A stretch of DNA of 29,107 nucleotides from Candidatus Omnitrophota bacterium (lineage in GTDB: Bacteria > Omnitrophota > Gorgyraeia > JAFGHF01): positions 1 to 29,107 of the forward strand of contig JAMXCY010000002.1 of NCBI GenBank assembly GCA_024543015.1, in the 5' to 3' direction. The stretch's first letter is position 1. The number at the start of each line of letters is the position of its first letter. A program made the translations under genes and the position numbers. The notes under the pieces are model-generated. The model made no database searches. It saw only the letters and a program-made list of their open reading frames with translations, and had not been told where the DNA came from. This document shows, one piece after another, positions 22,381-29,107 of this stretch.

Positions 22381-23541
22381 ATGGCGAAGGAGAAACGACT
22401 TTTGACATCAGAATCGGTAACCGAAGGACACCCGGATAAACTCTGCGATCAAATTTCCGACGGCATTCTGGATGAGGTCTTGCGGCAGGATACGCAGGGG
22501 CGGGTGGCCTGCGAGACCTTTGTGACTATGGGGTTGGTTATTATCGGTGGGGAGATTACTACCGAGGGGTATGTAGATGTGCATAAACTGGTGAGAAAGA
22601 TTGTTAAAGATGTCGGTTATACAAATCCCCATTTTGGATTTGACTATGAAACATGCGCTATTCTTAATGCTATTCATGCCCAATCGCCGGATATTGCCCA
22701 GGGGGTAAATCGCGGTGGCGCGGGCGACCAGGGATTAATGGTAGGCTATGCCGTCCGGGAGACGCATGAGCTTATGCCGTTAGCGATTACCTTGGCTCAT
22801 AAATTAGCCAGGCGTTTAGCTGAGGTGCGTAAGAAAGAAATACTTAAATTTTTAGGACCAGATGGAAAATCTCAAGTTAGCGTAGAATATCGAAACGGAC
22901 GGCCTAAACGCGTAGATAGCGTGGTGATTGCCTCACAGCATACCCCGGAAATACTGGATAAGACCGGCCAGAAAATAACCAAAAAAGCACGCAGGCAGAT
23001 TATTCAAGCAGTGGCAGAGCCGATTCTGGGTAAATGGATTGATCAGGATACCAAATTTTATATAAATGAAACAGGAAAATTTGTTATTGGCGGTCCGCAG
23101 TCGGATACAGGGATGACCGGAAGAAAAGTTGTCGTAGATACATACGGAGGCGCAGTTTCACATGGCGGAGGTGCCTTTAGCGGAAAAGATCCCACAAAGG
23201 TAGATCGCTCTGCTTCTTATATGGCCAGGTATATCGCCAAAAATATTGTTGCCGCCGAACTTGCTGAGAAATGTCTGGTGCAGCTTGCCTATGTTATCGG
23301 ACGAGCCGATCCATTGGCGGTATATATTGACACTTATGGTACGGGTAAGGTTTCCGAAGATAAATTATCGAAGCTAGTCAGGAAGCATTTTGCCTTAACG
23401 CCGCGGGGAATAATTGAGATGCTGGATTTGTTGCGTCCGATTTATAAAAAGACCGCTGCCTATGGGCATTTTGGCAGAAATGATGAGCATTTTAGCTGGG
23501 AAAAAACCGACAAGGCGCCCCTCTTAAGGAGATTAAAGTGA
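22381..23541 (+). CDS. metK: S-adenosylmethionine synthetase MetK
   Basis: The 386-residue protein is the bacterial-type MAT. Signatures: LLTSESVTEGHPDKLCDQIS at residues 7-26, GAGDQGLMVGYA, IGGPQSDTGMTGRKVVVDTYGG region, and GGGAFSGKDPTKVDRSA. It makes SAM from methionine and ATP. The ATG follows the preceding stop directly, with AAGGAG at 22367-22372. The next gene hydrolyses SAH, so the two form part of the methylation cycle; SAM is also used by MoaA in this window. No SAM riboswitch fits in front of it, as there is no intergenic space. Confidence 0.98.
   Translation: MAKEKRLLTSESVTEGHPDKLCDQISDGILDEVLRQDTQGRVACETFVTMGLVIIGGEITTEGYVDVHKLVRKIVKDVGYTNPHFGFDYETCAILNAIHAQSPDIAQGVNRGGAGDQGLMVGYAVRETHELMPLAITLAHKLARRLAEVRKKEILKFLGPDGKSQVSVEYRNGRPKRVDSVVIASQHTPEILDKTGQKITKKARRQIIQAVAEPILGKWIDQDTKFYINETGKFVIGGPQSDTGMTGRKVVVDTYGGAVSHGGGAFSGKDPTKVDRSASYMARYIAKNIVAAELAEKCLVQLAYVIGRADPLAVYIDTYGTGKVSEDKLSKLVRKHFALTPRGIIEMLDLLRPIYKKTAAYGHFGRNDEHFSWEKTDKAPLLRRLK
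23526..23531 (+). promoter_or_regulatory. Shine-Dalgarno site for the GTG start of ahcY
   Basis: AAGGAG inside the end of metK is 6 bases before the GTG at 23538. The GTG overlaps the metK stop (GTGA), and no earlier in-frame start covers the conserved N-terminal DIRLAKKGKLRIEWAGRDMP. Confidence 0.75.
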
Positions 23542-24794
23542 AACACCATATCAAGGATATTCGTTTGGCAAAAAAAGGTAAACTGCGCATTGAATGGGCC
23601 GGGCGTGATATGCCGGTTTTAAATTTAATCAGAAAAAGGTTTATACGAGAGAAGCCGTTGGCCAATACCAGAATTGCCTGTTGTCTGCATGTAACTTCAG
23701 AAACCGGTAATTTAGCCCTTACTCTTAAAGCTGCGGGGGCAGATGTGGCTATCTGTGCTTCTAATCCTTTAAGCACTCAAGACGATATAGCCGCCTCGCT
23801 GGTTAAAGATTACGGGATTTCTGTGTTGGCCATTAAGGGCGAGGATAAAAAGACTTATTACAAACATATCAACAGTGTCTTAGATATTAGGCCGCAGATT
23901 ACTATGGACGATGGGGCGGACTTGGTCTCGACCATCCATCAAAAAAGAAGAGACTTAAGCCGGGATGTCCTGGCGGCGACCGAAGAGACTACCACCGGTG
24001 TAATCAGGCTGCGCGCTTTAGAACGAAAAGGACTGCTGTTGTTTCCGATTATCGCGGTTAATGATGCCAATACAAAGCATCTCTTTGATAACCGCTACGG
24101 GACCGGCCAATCTACGATTGACGGAATAATCCGGGCCACGAATAAACTTTTGTCAGGAACTAAATTTGTAGTTTGCGGCTACGGATGGTGCGGTCGGGGA
24201 GTAGCGATGCGCGCCCGGGGTATGGGCGCAAATGTAACTGTTTGCGAAGTTAATCCTCTGCGCGCTCTGGAGGCGATGATGGACGGATATAATGTTTTGC
24301 CTTTGCGCCAGGCGGCCAAAACCGGTGATATCTTTGTTACCGTATCAGGCGACACCAGCGTAATTAGAAAAGAACATTTCTTGTTAATGAAAGACGGTGC
24401 GATATTGGCTAATTCCGGACATTTTAATGTGGAGATAGACCTTGTGGCTTTACAGAAATTAGCCGGAAAAAAAAGGCACATCCGCGAATTTGTGGAAGAG
24501 TATACTTTGAAGGGCAACAAAAAACTCTTTCTTTTAGGTGAAGGCAGGCTGATTAATCTGGTAGCTGCGGAAGGTCATCCGGCTTCGGTAATGGATATGA
24601 GTTTTGCTAACCAGGCGCTATCTAGTGAGTTTGTTAAGAAAAATGCCAAGAATTTAAAGAATAAGGTCTATCGAGTCCCTCGAGAAATTGACGAAAAGAT
24701 AGCCAGCCTTAAATTAAAATCTCTGAATACAAAAATCGACACTTTAACAACTGAACAAGAGAAATATTTATCTTCCTGGGAAATAGGAACTTAA
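23538..24794 (+). CDS. ahcY: Adenosylhomocysteinase (SAH hydrolase)
   Basis: This 418-residue protein has KDIRLAKKGKLRIEWAGRDMP at the start, HVTSETGNLALTLKAAGADV, DDGADLVSTIH, EETTTGVIRL, and NDANTKHLFDNRYGTGQST. The NAD-binding loop GYGWCGRGVAMRARGMGA follows, then GHFNVEIDL and EGHPASVMDMSFANQ. It splits S-adenosylhomocysteine into adenosine and homocysteine. The length is like archaeal and thermophile-type enzymes, without the extra segment of many proteobacterial forms. Start is GTG with AAGGAG and a 4-base overlap with metK. The pairing metK-ahcY fits SAM recycling without the MtnN/LuxS route in view. Confidence 0.97.
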   Translation: MKHHIKDIRLAKKGKLRIEWAGRDMPVLNLIRKRFIREKPLANTRIACCLHVTSETGNLALTLKAAGADVAICASNPLSTQDDIAASLVKDYGISVLAIKGEDKKTYYKHINSVLDIRPQITMDDGADLVSTIHQKRRDLSRDVLAATEETTTGVIRLRALERKGLLLFPIIAVNDANTKHLFDNRYGTGQSTIDGIIRATNKLLSGTKFVVCGYGWCGRGVAMRARGMGANVTVCEVNPLRALEAMMDGYNVLPLRQAAKTGDIFVTVSGDTSVIRKEHFLLMKDGAILANSGHFNVEIDLVALQKLAGKKRHIREFVEEYTLKGNKKLFLLGEGRLINLVAAEGHPASVMDMSFANQALSSEFVKKNAKNLKNKVYRVPREIDEKIASLKLKSLNTKIDTLTTEQEKYLSSWEIGT

Positions 24795-24811
24795 GTAAAG
24801 GAGGTCGCCTT

Positions 24812-25828
24812 ATGAATCTATTATGGATGCGCATATTTTTTATGGTTGTTTCCGGATTAGTCGGCTATCAGCTGGGCGGCACTTACAGCACGCTTAGTGA
24901 TAGTAATTTTGGGGCGATGGGCTTAGGCATAGGAGTTGCCGGTGCCATAGCGGTTATTATTTTAGAAGTGCTGATGCGCAAGGCTTCTGTTGCCGGGCTT
25001 TCCGCAGCTGTTTTTGGGCTTATCTTTGGATTAATTATGGCTATGCTTTTATCTTTTGCCTTAAATATGGTTCCGATGACGGAGGTGTTACGTTCTTCTC
25101 TGCGGGTAATCCTGCTGTTAATATTTTGCTATCTGGGAATGGTGATTGCCATGCGCGGAAAGGATGAGTTTAGCCTGGTGATTCCTTATATCAAACTTTC
25201 ACGGCAGGATGTGAGCGAAGAGTTGATTATTCTAGATACCAGCGTAATTATTGATGGACGTATTTGCGATATCAGCCAGACAAAATTTGTCGAAGGAAGA
25301 TTTGTGATCCCGCGTTTTGTGTTAAAGGAACTACAGCAGATTGCCGATTCCAAAGACAGTTTAAAGAGAAATCGGGGCAGGCGGGGCCTGGAGATCTTGA
25401 GCAAGATTCAGAAGAATCCCCAGATTGATGTCAAGATTCATGAAGATGACTTCCCCGACCTGGTTGATGTGGACAGCAAGTTGATTAAGCTGGCGAAAGT
25501 CTTAAGCGCCAAGCTCTTTACCAACGACTTTAACTTAAGTAAGGTAGCCGAACTTCAGGGCGTAAAGGTCTTAAATATCAATGAACTGGCTAATACCCTA
25601 AAACCTATTGTCCTTCCCGGAGAAGTGCTGGAGCTAAAAGTGGTCAAGGAAGGTAAAGAATACAACCAGGGGATAGGCTATCTTGATGACGGGACGATGG
25701 TTGTAGTGGAAAATGGCAAACATCTTTTGGGTCAGACAGCCAGGACTACAGTTACCAGTGTCTTACAGACGACAGCCGGACGGATGATTTTTACCAAGCC
25801 GGCGAATAATAAAAAATCACACAGGTAA
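24812..25828 (+). CDS. yacL: YacL-like membrane PIN-TRAM protein
   Basis: This 338-residue protein has about four N-terminal membrane helices (residues ~5-24, 36-55, 62-85, 97-115), a PIN nuclease-fold domain (141-260) and a C-terminal TRAM domain (265-328). PIN acidic residues are visible: D142 in ILDTSVIIDGR, E173 in VLKELQQIA, D221 in VDVDSKL and D239 in LFTNDFNL. PIN domains often cut RNA and TRAM domains bind RNA, but the role of YacL is not established. The ribosome site AAAGGAGGT (24797-24805) is 6 bases before the ATG. The neighbours ispF and cysS match the Bacillus yacL-ispD-ispF-...-cysS order, which supports the orthology. Confidence 0.9.
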   Translation: MNLLWMRIFFMVVSGLVGYQLGGTYSTLSDSNFGAMGLGIGVAGAIAVIILEVLMRKASVAGLSAAVFGLIFGLIMAMLLSFALNMVPMTEVLRSSLRVILLLIFCYLGMVIAMRGKDEFSLVIPYIKLSRQDVSEELIILDTSVIIDGRICDISQTKFVEGRFVIPRFVLKELQQIADSKDSLKRNRGRRGLEILSKIQKNPQIDVKIHEDDFPDLVDVDSKLIKLAKVLSAKLFTNDFNLSKVAELQGVKVLNINELANTLKPIVLPGEVLELKVVKEGKEYNQGIGYLDDGTMVVVENGKHLLGQTARTTVTSVLQTTAGRMIFTKPANNKKSHR

Positions 25829-25839
25829 TCACAAATACC

Positions 25840-26319
25840 GTGTATCGAATAGGTATAGGATATGATCTCCACCGCCTTGTGAAAAGGCGCAAACTTATTT
25901 TGGGGGGAATCACTATACCCGCCAGCCATGGCCTTTCGGGTCACTCAGACGCCGATGTGCTTCTACATGCTATCTGCGACGCCTTATTAGGCGCATCTGG
26001 CCAAGAGGATTTAGGCGTTCACTTTCCCGATTCTCATTCCGCGTATAAAGGCATTTCCAGCCTAAAATTACTCAAAAGAGTCAATCTACTTTTAAAAAAA
26101 TTAAGATATTCTATCGTGAATATTGACGCCATGGTTGTCGCTGAAGAGCCGAAGCTTACGCCTTTCAAAGCAAAGATGTGCAAAAAGATTGCTCAAACTT
26201 TAAGTATACCCGCTAAAGAGGTGAGCGTGAAGGCAACCACTGCCGAAGGCCTGGGGCCGATCGGTGAAGGTAAAGCGATTTCCGCGCATGCCGTCGCCCT
26301 AATTAAGAAAAAAAGATGA
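25840..26319 (+). CDS. ispF: 2-C-methyl-D-erythritol 2,4-cyclodiphosphate synthase IspF
   Basis: The 159-residue protein has GYDLHRL with metal ligands D9 and H11, SGHSDADVLLHAICDALLGA with ligand H43, and ATTAEGLGPIGEGKAISAHA at the C-terminus. It makes the cyclic diphosphate of the MEP isoprenoid pathway. GTG start; only a weak ACAGG-type site is seen upstream. The usual neighbour ispD is missing between yacL and ispF. The gene overlaps cysS by 4 bases. The TTAEGLGPIGEG sequence is a mild variant of the common TTTEGLGFTGEG, so activity is expected to be normal. Confidence 0.96.
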   Translation: MYRIGIGYDLHRLVKRRKLILGGITIPASHGLSGHSDADVLLHAICDALLGASGQEDLGVHFPDSHSAYKGISSLKLLKRVNLLLKKLRYSIVNIDAMVVAEEPKLTPFKAKMCKKIAQTLSIPAKEVSVKATTAEGLGPIGEGKAISAHAVALIKKKR

Positions 26320-27752
26320 AGATTTACAATTCGCTGACCAGAAAGAAAGAGAGTTTTGAACCGATAAAAAAGGGCAGGGTGGGAATGTATGTCTGCGGGC
26401 CTACAGTCTATGATGAGCCGCATATAGGGCATGCAAGGAGTGCGTACATTTTTGATGTTATTCGGAGCTATCTTAAACATAAAGGATACAAAGTCAAATT
26501 TGTGCGAAATGTTACCGATGTTGATGACAAAATTATTAATAAGGCGAAAGAAGAATTTAAGGGAGAAAGTTTAAATAGTGCTGTAAAAAAAATAGCCACT
26601 AAATATCTCTCTGCATACCATCAAGCCCTAGATCAGCTTGGGATCAGCGCAAGAGGTCCTGGCATTATTGAAATTGAACCAAAGGCAAGTGAATATATTG
26701 ATAAAATGAAGGAATTCATAAAAATTCTTATAGAGAAAAAAGTAGCCTATCAATCAGGTGGAGATGTTTATTTTGATATAACCCAGGCAAAAAATTATGG
26801 AAAATTGTCAAATCAGTCTATAGATGCAATGAGGATTGGGGTACGAGTTTCTCCGACAGAAAACAAAAGAAATCCTCTTGACTTTGCGCTTTGGAAATCA
26901 GCCAAGGAAGACGAGCCCTCTTGGGATAGCGACTGGGGAAAGGGTAGGCCAGGTTGGCATATAGAGTGTTCAGTGATGAGTATGGATGTCCTGGGAAATG
27001 AATTCGATATACATGGCGGGGGATTAGATCTTATATTTCCTCATCATGAAAATGAGATTGCCCAGGCCGAAGGTGCAGGCAAGAAATTTGCCCGATTTTG
27101 GATACATCATGGTCTGTTAACTATAAACGGCCAGAAAATGGCTAAGTCGCTGGGGAATTTTATTACTATTAAAGATGTGTTAAATCGATATCCTGTCGCA
27201 GATATTTTAAAGATATTCTATCTGCAAGCTCATTATTCCAGTCCGATAGATTTTTCTTGGCAGAAATTAGAAGAAATAAAGAAGGGATACGAAACAATTG
27301 ATATCTTAAGAAACAAATTAATAGAAAACTACAGAAGGGCAGATATAACTAAGGTGACAAAAAGCGGTACCGGTCCAATGAGGCAGTTTAGAGATCGATT
27401 TATTGAACGGATGGATGATAACTTTGATACCCCAGGAGCATTAGCGGTTTTATTTGAAATGGTAAAGCGATGTAATAAAACATTGGAAAGTGATGAACCG
27501 TTTAAGAAATCTATATTAAATTACGCTTTAACGGTAATGAAAGACATGACTGAAGTATTTGGATTAACTTTTCTTAAAGAGAAACATAGTGCTATATCAG
27601 ATGATGAAATAGAAGAGAAAATTAAACTAAGGTTAGAACTCAAGAAACAGAAAGAATATAAAGAAGCTGATAAAATACGGCAGAACTTAGCAGCAGATGG
27701 TATTATATTGGAAGATAGTGAGGAAGACACTCTGTGGCGAAGAAAAATTTGA
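26316..27752 (+). CDS. cysS: Cysteinyl-tRNA synthetase
   Basis: This 478-residue class I synthetase starts with MYVCGPTVYDEPHIGHARS (Zn ligand C27 and the HIGH-type PHIGH), then NVTDVDDKIINKA, GRPGWHIECSVMS (second Zn Cys), GGGLDLIFPHHENEIAQAEG (Zn ligands His and Glu) and QKMAKSLGNF, the KMSKS loop in KMAKS form. It charges tRNA-Cys, and cysteine is in heavy demand here for iron-sulfur proteins. The ATG overlaps the ispF stop. The gene is somewhat more A/T-rich in its second half than the upstream genes, but the frame is intact. Confidence 0.98.
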   Translation: MKIYNSLTRKKESFEPIKKGRVGMYVCGPTVYDEPHIGHARSAYIFDVIRSYLKHKGYKVKFVRNVTDVDDKIINKAKEEFKGESLNSAVKKIATKYLSAYHQALDQLGISARGPGIIEIEPKASEYIDKMKEFIKILIEKKVAYQSGGDVYFDITQAKNYGKLSNQSIDAMRIGVRVSPTENKRNPLDFALWKSAKEDEPSWDSDWGKGRPGWHIECSVMSMDVLGNEFDIHGGGLDLIFPHHENEIAQAEGAGKKFARFWIHHGLLTINGQKMAKSLGNFITIKDVLNRYPVADILKIFYLQAHYSSPIDFSWQKLEEIKKGYETIDILRNKLIENYRRADITKVTKSGTGPMRQFRDRFIERMDDNFDTPGALAVLFEMVKRCNKTLESDEPFKKSILNYALTVMKDMTEVFGLTFLKEKHSAISDDEIEEKIKLRLELKKQKEYKEADKIRQNLAADGIILEDSEEDTLWRRKI

Positions 27753-28366
27753 AGTATGGCGTGTTAATTACCTTTGAAGGTTCCGAGGGCAGCGGTAAAA
27801 GTACTCAGGCGCGAAGGCTTTGCGGTTATCTTCGGCAAAAGGGCTTTAAAGTACTCCATTTGCGCGAGCCGGGAAGCACCGCAATTGGCGAGAAGATTCG
27901 CGATATCCTTCTTGACCCTAAGAATAAAAAAATGGATGTAGCTTGTGAGATGCTCCTTTATCAAGCTGCCCGGGCGCGGTTGATTAGAGAAAAAATACTA
28001 CCTGCCTTAAGCCAGAAGAAAATCGTAGTCCTAGACCGGTTCTTAGATGCCACCATTTGTTATCAGGGTTATGGCGGGGGATTAAATATCACCTTAATTA
28101 AACAAATCGGTAAGTTAGCTACCTGTGATACTCAACCGGATTTAACTATCCTTTTAGATATTAGCGCTAAAGAGGGCCTGCGCAGGTCTAAAACGCGCGA
28201 CCGTATTGAAAGAAGGCCTCTGGCCTTTCATCGCCGGGTCAGAAGGGGTTATCTTAAGCTGGCTCGGGCAAATGTGCGCAGGATAAAAGTTATTCCCGTA
28301 GCCAGAGAAATCAGTAAGACTCAAAGTGAAATTAGAAAAATTGTAAAATGGCGTTTAAAGATATAA
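27734..28366 (+). CDS. tmk: Thymidylate kinase
   Basis: The 210-residue protein has the P-loop FEGSEGSGKSTQARRL, HLREPGSTAIGEKIRDILL, VVLDRFLDATICYQGYG (DR-F motif) and a LID-type stretch RIERRPLAFHRRVRRGYL. It phosphorylates dTMP. The GTG start lies 19 bases inside cysS, with a GAGGAAG-type site just before it (about 27719-27725). It is directly followed, with a 19-base overlap, by holB, the common tmk-holB pairing of bacterial genomes. The assignment is secure. Confidence 0.96.
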   Translation: MAKKNLKYGVLITFEGSEGSGKSTQARRLCGYLRQKGFKVLHLREPGSTAIGEKIRDILLDPKNKKMDVACEMLLYQAARARLIREKILPALSQKKIVVLDRFLDATICYQGYGGGLNITLIKQIGKLATCDTQPDLTILLDISAKEGLRRSKTRDRIERRPLAFHRRVRRGYLKLARANVRRIKVIPVAREISKTQSEIRKIVKWRLKI

Positions 28367-29107
28367 AAGGGCAAGAGAAGGCGGTGGAGTTTTTCCGCAA
28401 TTCCGTGAGTAAAGATCGGTTGGCTCATGCCTATCTTTTTTCCGGACCTCAAGGGCTAGGTAAGACCTTGTTGGCTCAAAATTTAGCTAAATTTTTGAAT
28501 TGCGAAAATCCGGTTAAAAAAGAAAGTTCATTAATAGACTGCTGTGACAGATGCAGCTCCTGCCGCAAGATAGAGGGTTCCAATCACCCGGATGTGCACT
28601 GGCTTGAAACTACCGGTCGTTCCGCAAAAATCTCTATTGATCAAATCCGCTTGATGCAAAAAGAGATTTCCCTGAAAGCATATGAAGGCAGATTTAAGGT
28701 CTTTATTATTCAGGATGCCCAGCGAATAACTGAAGAGGCGGCCAATTGCCTTCTGAAAACGCTGGAAGAGCCACCAGATTCAAGTTTAGTAATTTTAACT
28801 TGCACTAATATCAGCGGACTCTTGCCTACAATAATCTCCAGATGCCAGATAATTAAATTTTTCCCGCTCGATTACGATACAATAAAAGAGATTTTAATTA
28901 GCGATTATGCTTTGGATCAGCGTTATGTACATTTTCTATCTGCTGCATCAGAGGGAAGAATCGGCAGGGCCTTAAGTTTAAAAGAAGATGATTCCTTTGC
29001 CAAGAAGAATCGCATTATTGATAAAGTTTGCGCAACTAATCGACAGGAGTCTTTTGCTATTTTTAATATTAAGGATAAAAGGAATTTATCCACAGAACTG
29101 GGGTATC
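28348..29107 (+). CDS. holB: DNA polymerase III delta-prime subunit, N-terminal part
   Basis: An open frame starts with ATG at 28348, inside the end of tmk, and runs to the right edge without a stop (253 codons visible). It shows the clamp-loader AAA+ fold: FKDIKGQEKAVEFF, HAYLFSGPQGLGKT (Walker A 33-40), a zinc module with C52, C65/C66, C69 and C72, DAQRITEEAANCLLKTLEEP, and the SRC motif at 164-166 (IISRCQ). It belongs to the clamp-loader complex that loads the sliding clamp. An intact GKT is seen here, whereas E. coli delta-prime lacks ATP binding; many bacterial homologs keep the loop. DnaX is a possible relative, but position after tmk and length support HolB. Confidence 0.92.
   Translation, partial: MAFKDIKGQEKAVEFFRNSVSKDRLAHAYLFSGPQGLGKTLLAQNLAKFLNCENPVKKESSLIDCCDRCSSCRKIEGSNHPDVHWLETTGRSAKISIDQIRLMQKEISLKAYEGRFKVFIIQDAQRITEEAANCLLKTLEEPPDSSLVILTCTNISGLLPTIISRCQIIKFFPLDYDTIKEILISDYALDQRYVHFLSAASEGRIGRALSLKEDDSFAKKNRIIDKVCATNRQESFAIFNIKDKRNLSTELGY

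Noticed and set aside
24797..24810. Hairpin hiding the yacL ribosome site (AAGG with CCTT)
   Set aside because: Only four base pairs around a six-base loop; too weak to support a regulatory claim.

Overview
The window is about 29 kb of gene-dense bacterial DNA of moderate GC. Every supported gene is on the + strand, most neighbours overlap or lie within about 40 bases, and start codons include GTG and TTG. The gene mix suggests an uncultured, anaerobic, Gram-negative-type lineage. A candidate phylum such as Omnitrophota (OP3) would fit, but this is an inference from layout and style, and a marker-gene tree would be needed to settle it.

Region 1 (1-16370) is a continuous module built around molybdenum (or tungsten) enzymes. 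It opens with a four-part membrane respiratory reductase: the end of an NrfD-type quinol subunit, a Tat-exported four-cluster iron-sulfur subunit, a Tat-exported Mo-bisPGD catalytic subunit and a TorD-type chaperone. The catalytic subunit has the CX2CX3CX27C cluster motif, a Cys Mo ligand and surrounding Arg/Tyr/His/Ser/Lys residues whose spacing matches respiratory arsenate reductase ArrA, so the set reads as arrC-arrB-arrA-arrD. Next come tatA and tatC, which can export the folded reductase. Then come moeA, mobA, a formate/nitrite channel (FocA family), and a three-subunit NAD-linked formate dehydrogenase (NuoE-like, NuoF-like, and FdhA with a NuoG-like N-terminus). The module closes with a MobB-like P-loop protein with a cysteine insert, moaA, moaC, a MOSC protein, mogA/moaB and a single short ChrA-family transporter. 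It therefore encodes a terminal reductase, its export machinery, most of its cofactor pathway, a formate channel and a formate-oxidising enzyme. Molybdopterin synthase (moaD/moaE), fdhD and a classical molybdate ABC transporter are absent from the window.

Region 2 (16371-16804) is the only real intergenic break. It holds a near-consensus sigma70-type promoter followed by tRNA-Lys(CTT), tRNA-Leu(TAG) and tRNA-Gly(GCC).

Region 3 (16805-29107) is housekeeping and regulatory: an EIIA-Ntr-type protein, YvcK/GlmR with an N-terminal membrane anchor, HPr and enzyme I (a phosphorelay with no sugar permease in view), a phosphoglucose/phosphomannose isomerase, a sugar nucleotidyltransferase, metK and ahcY, a YacL-like PIN-TRAM membrane protein, ispF, cysS, tmk, and the first part of holB, which runs off the right edge. 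No CRISPR arrays, insertion sequences, phage genes or convincing terminators were seen, and no gene-free stretch exceeds about 135 bases outside the tRNA cluster.
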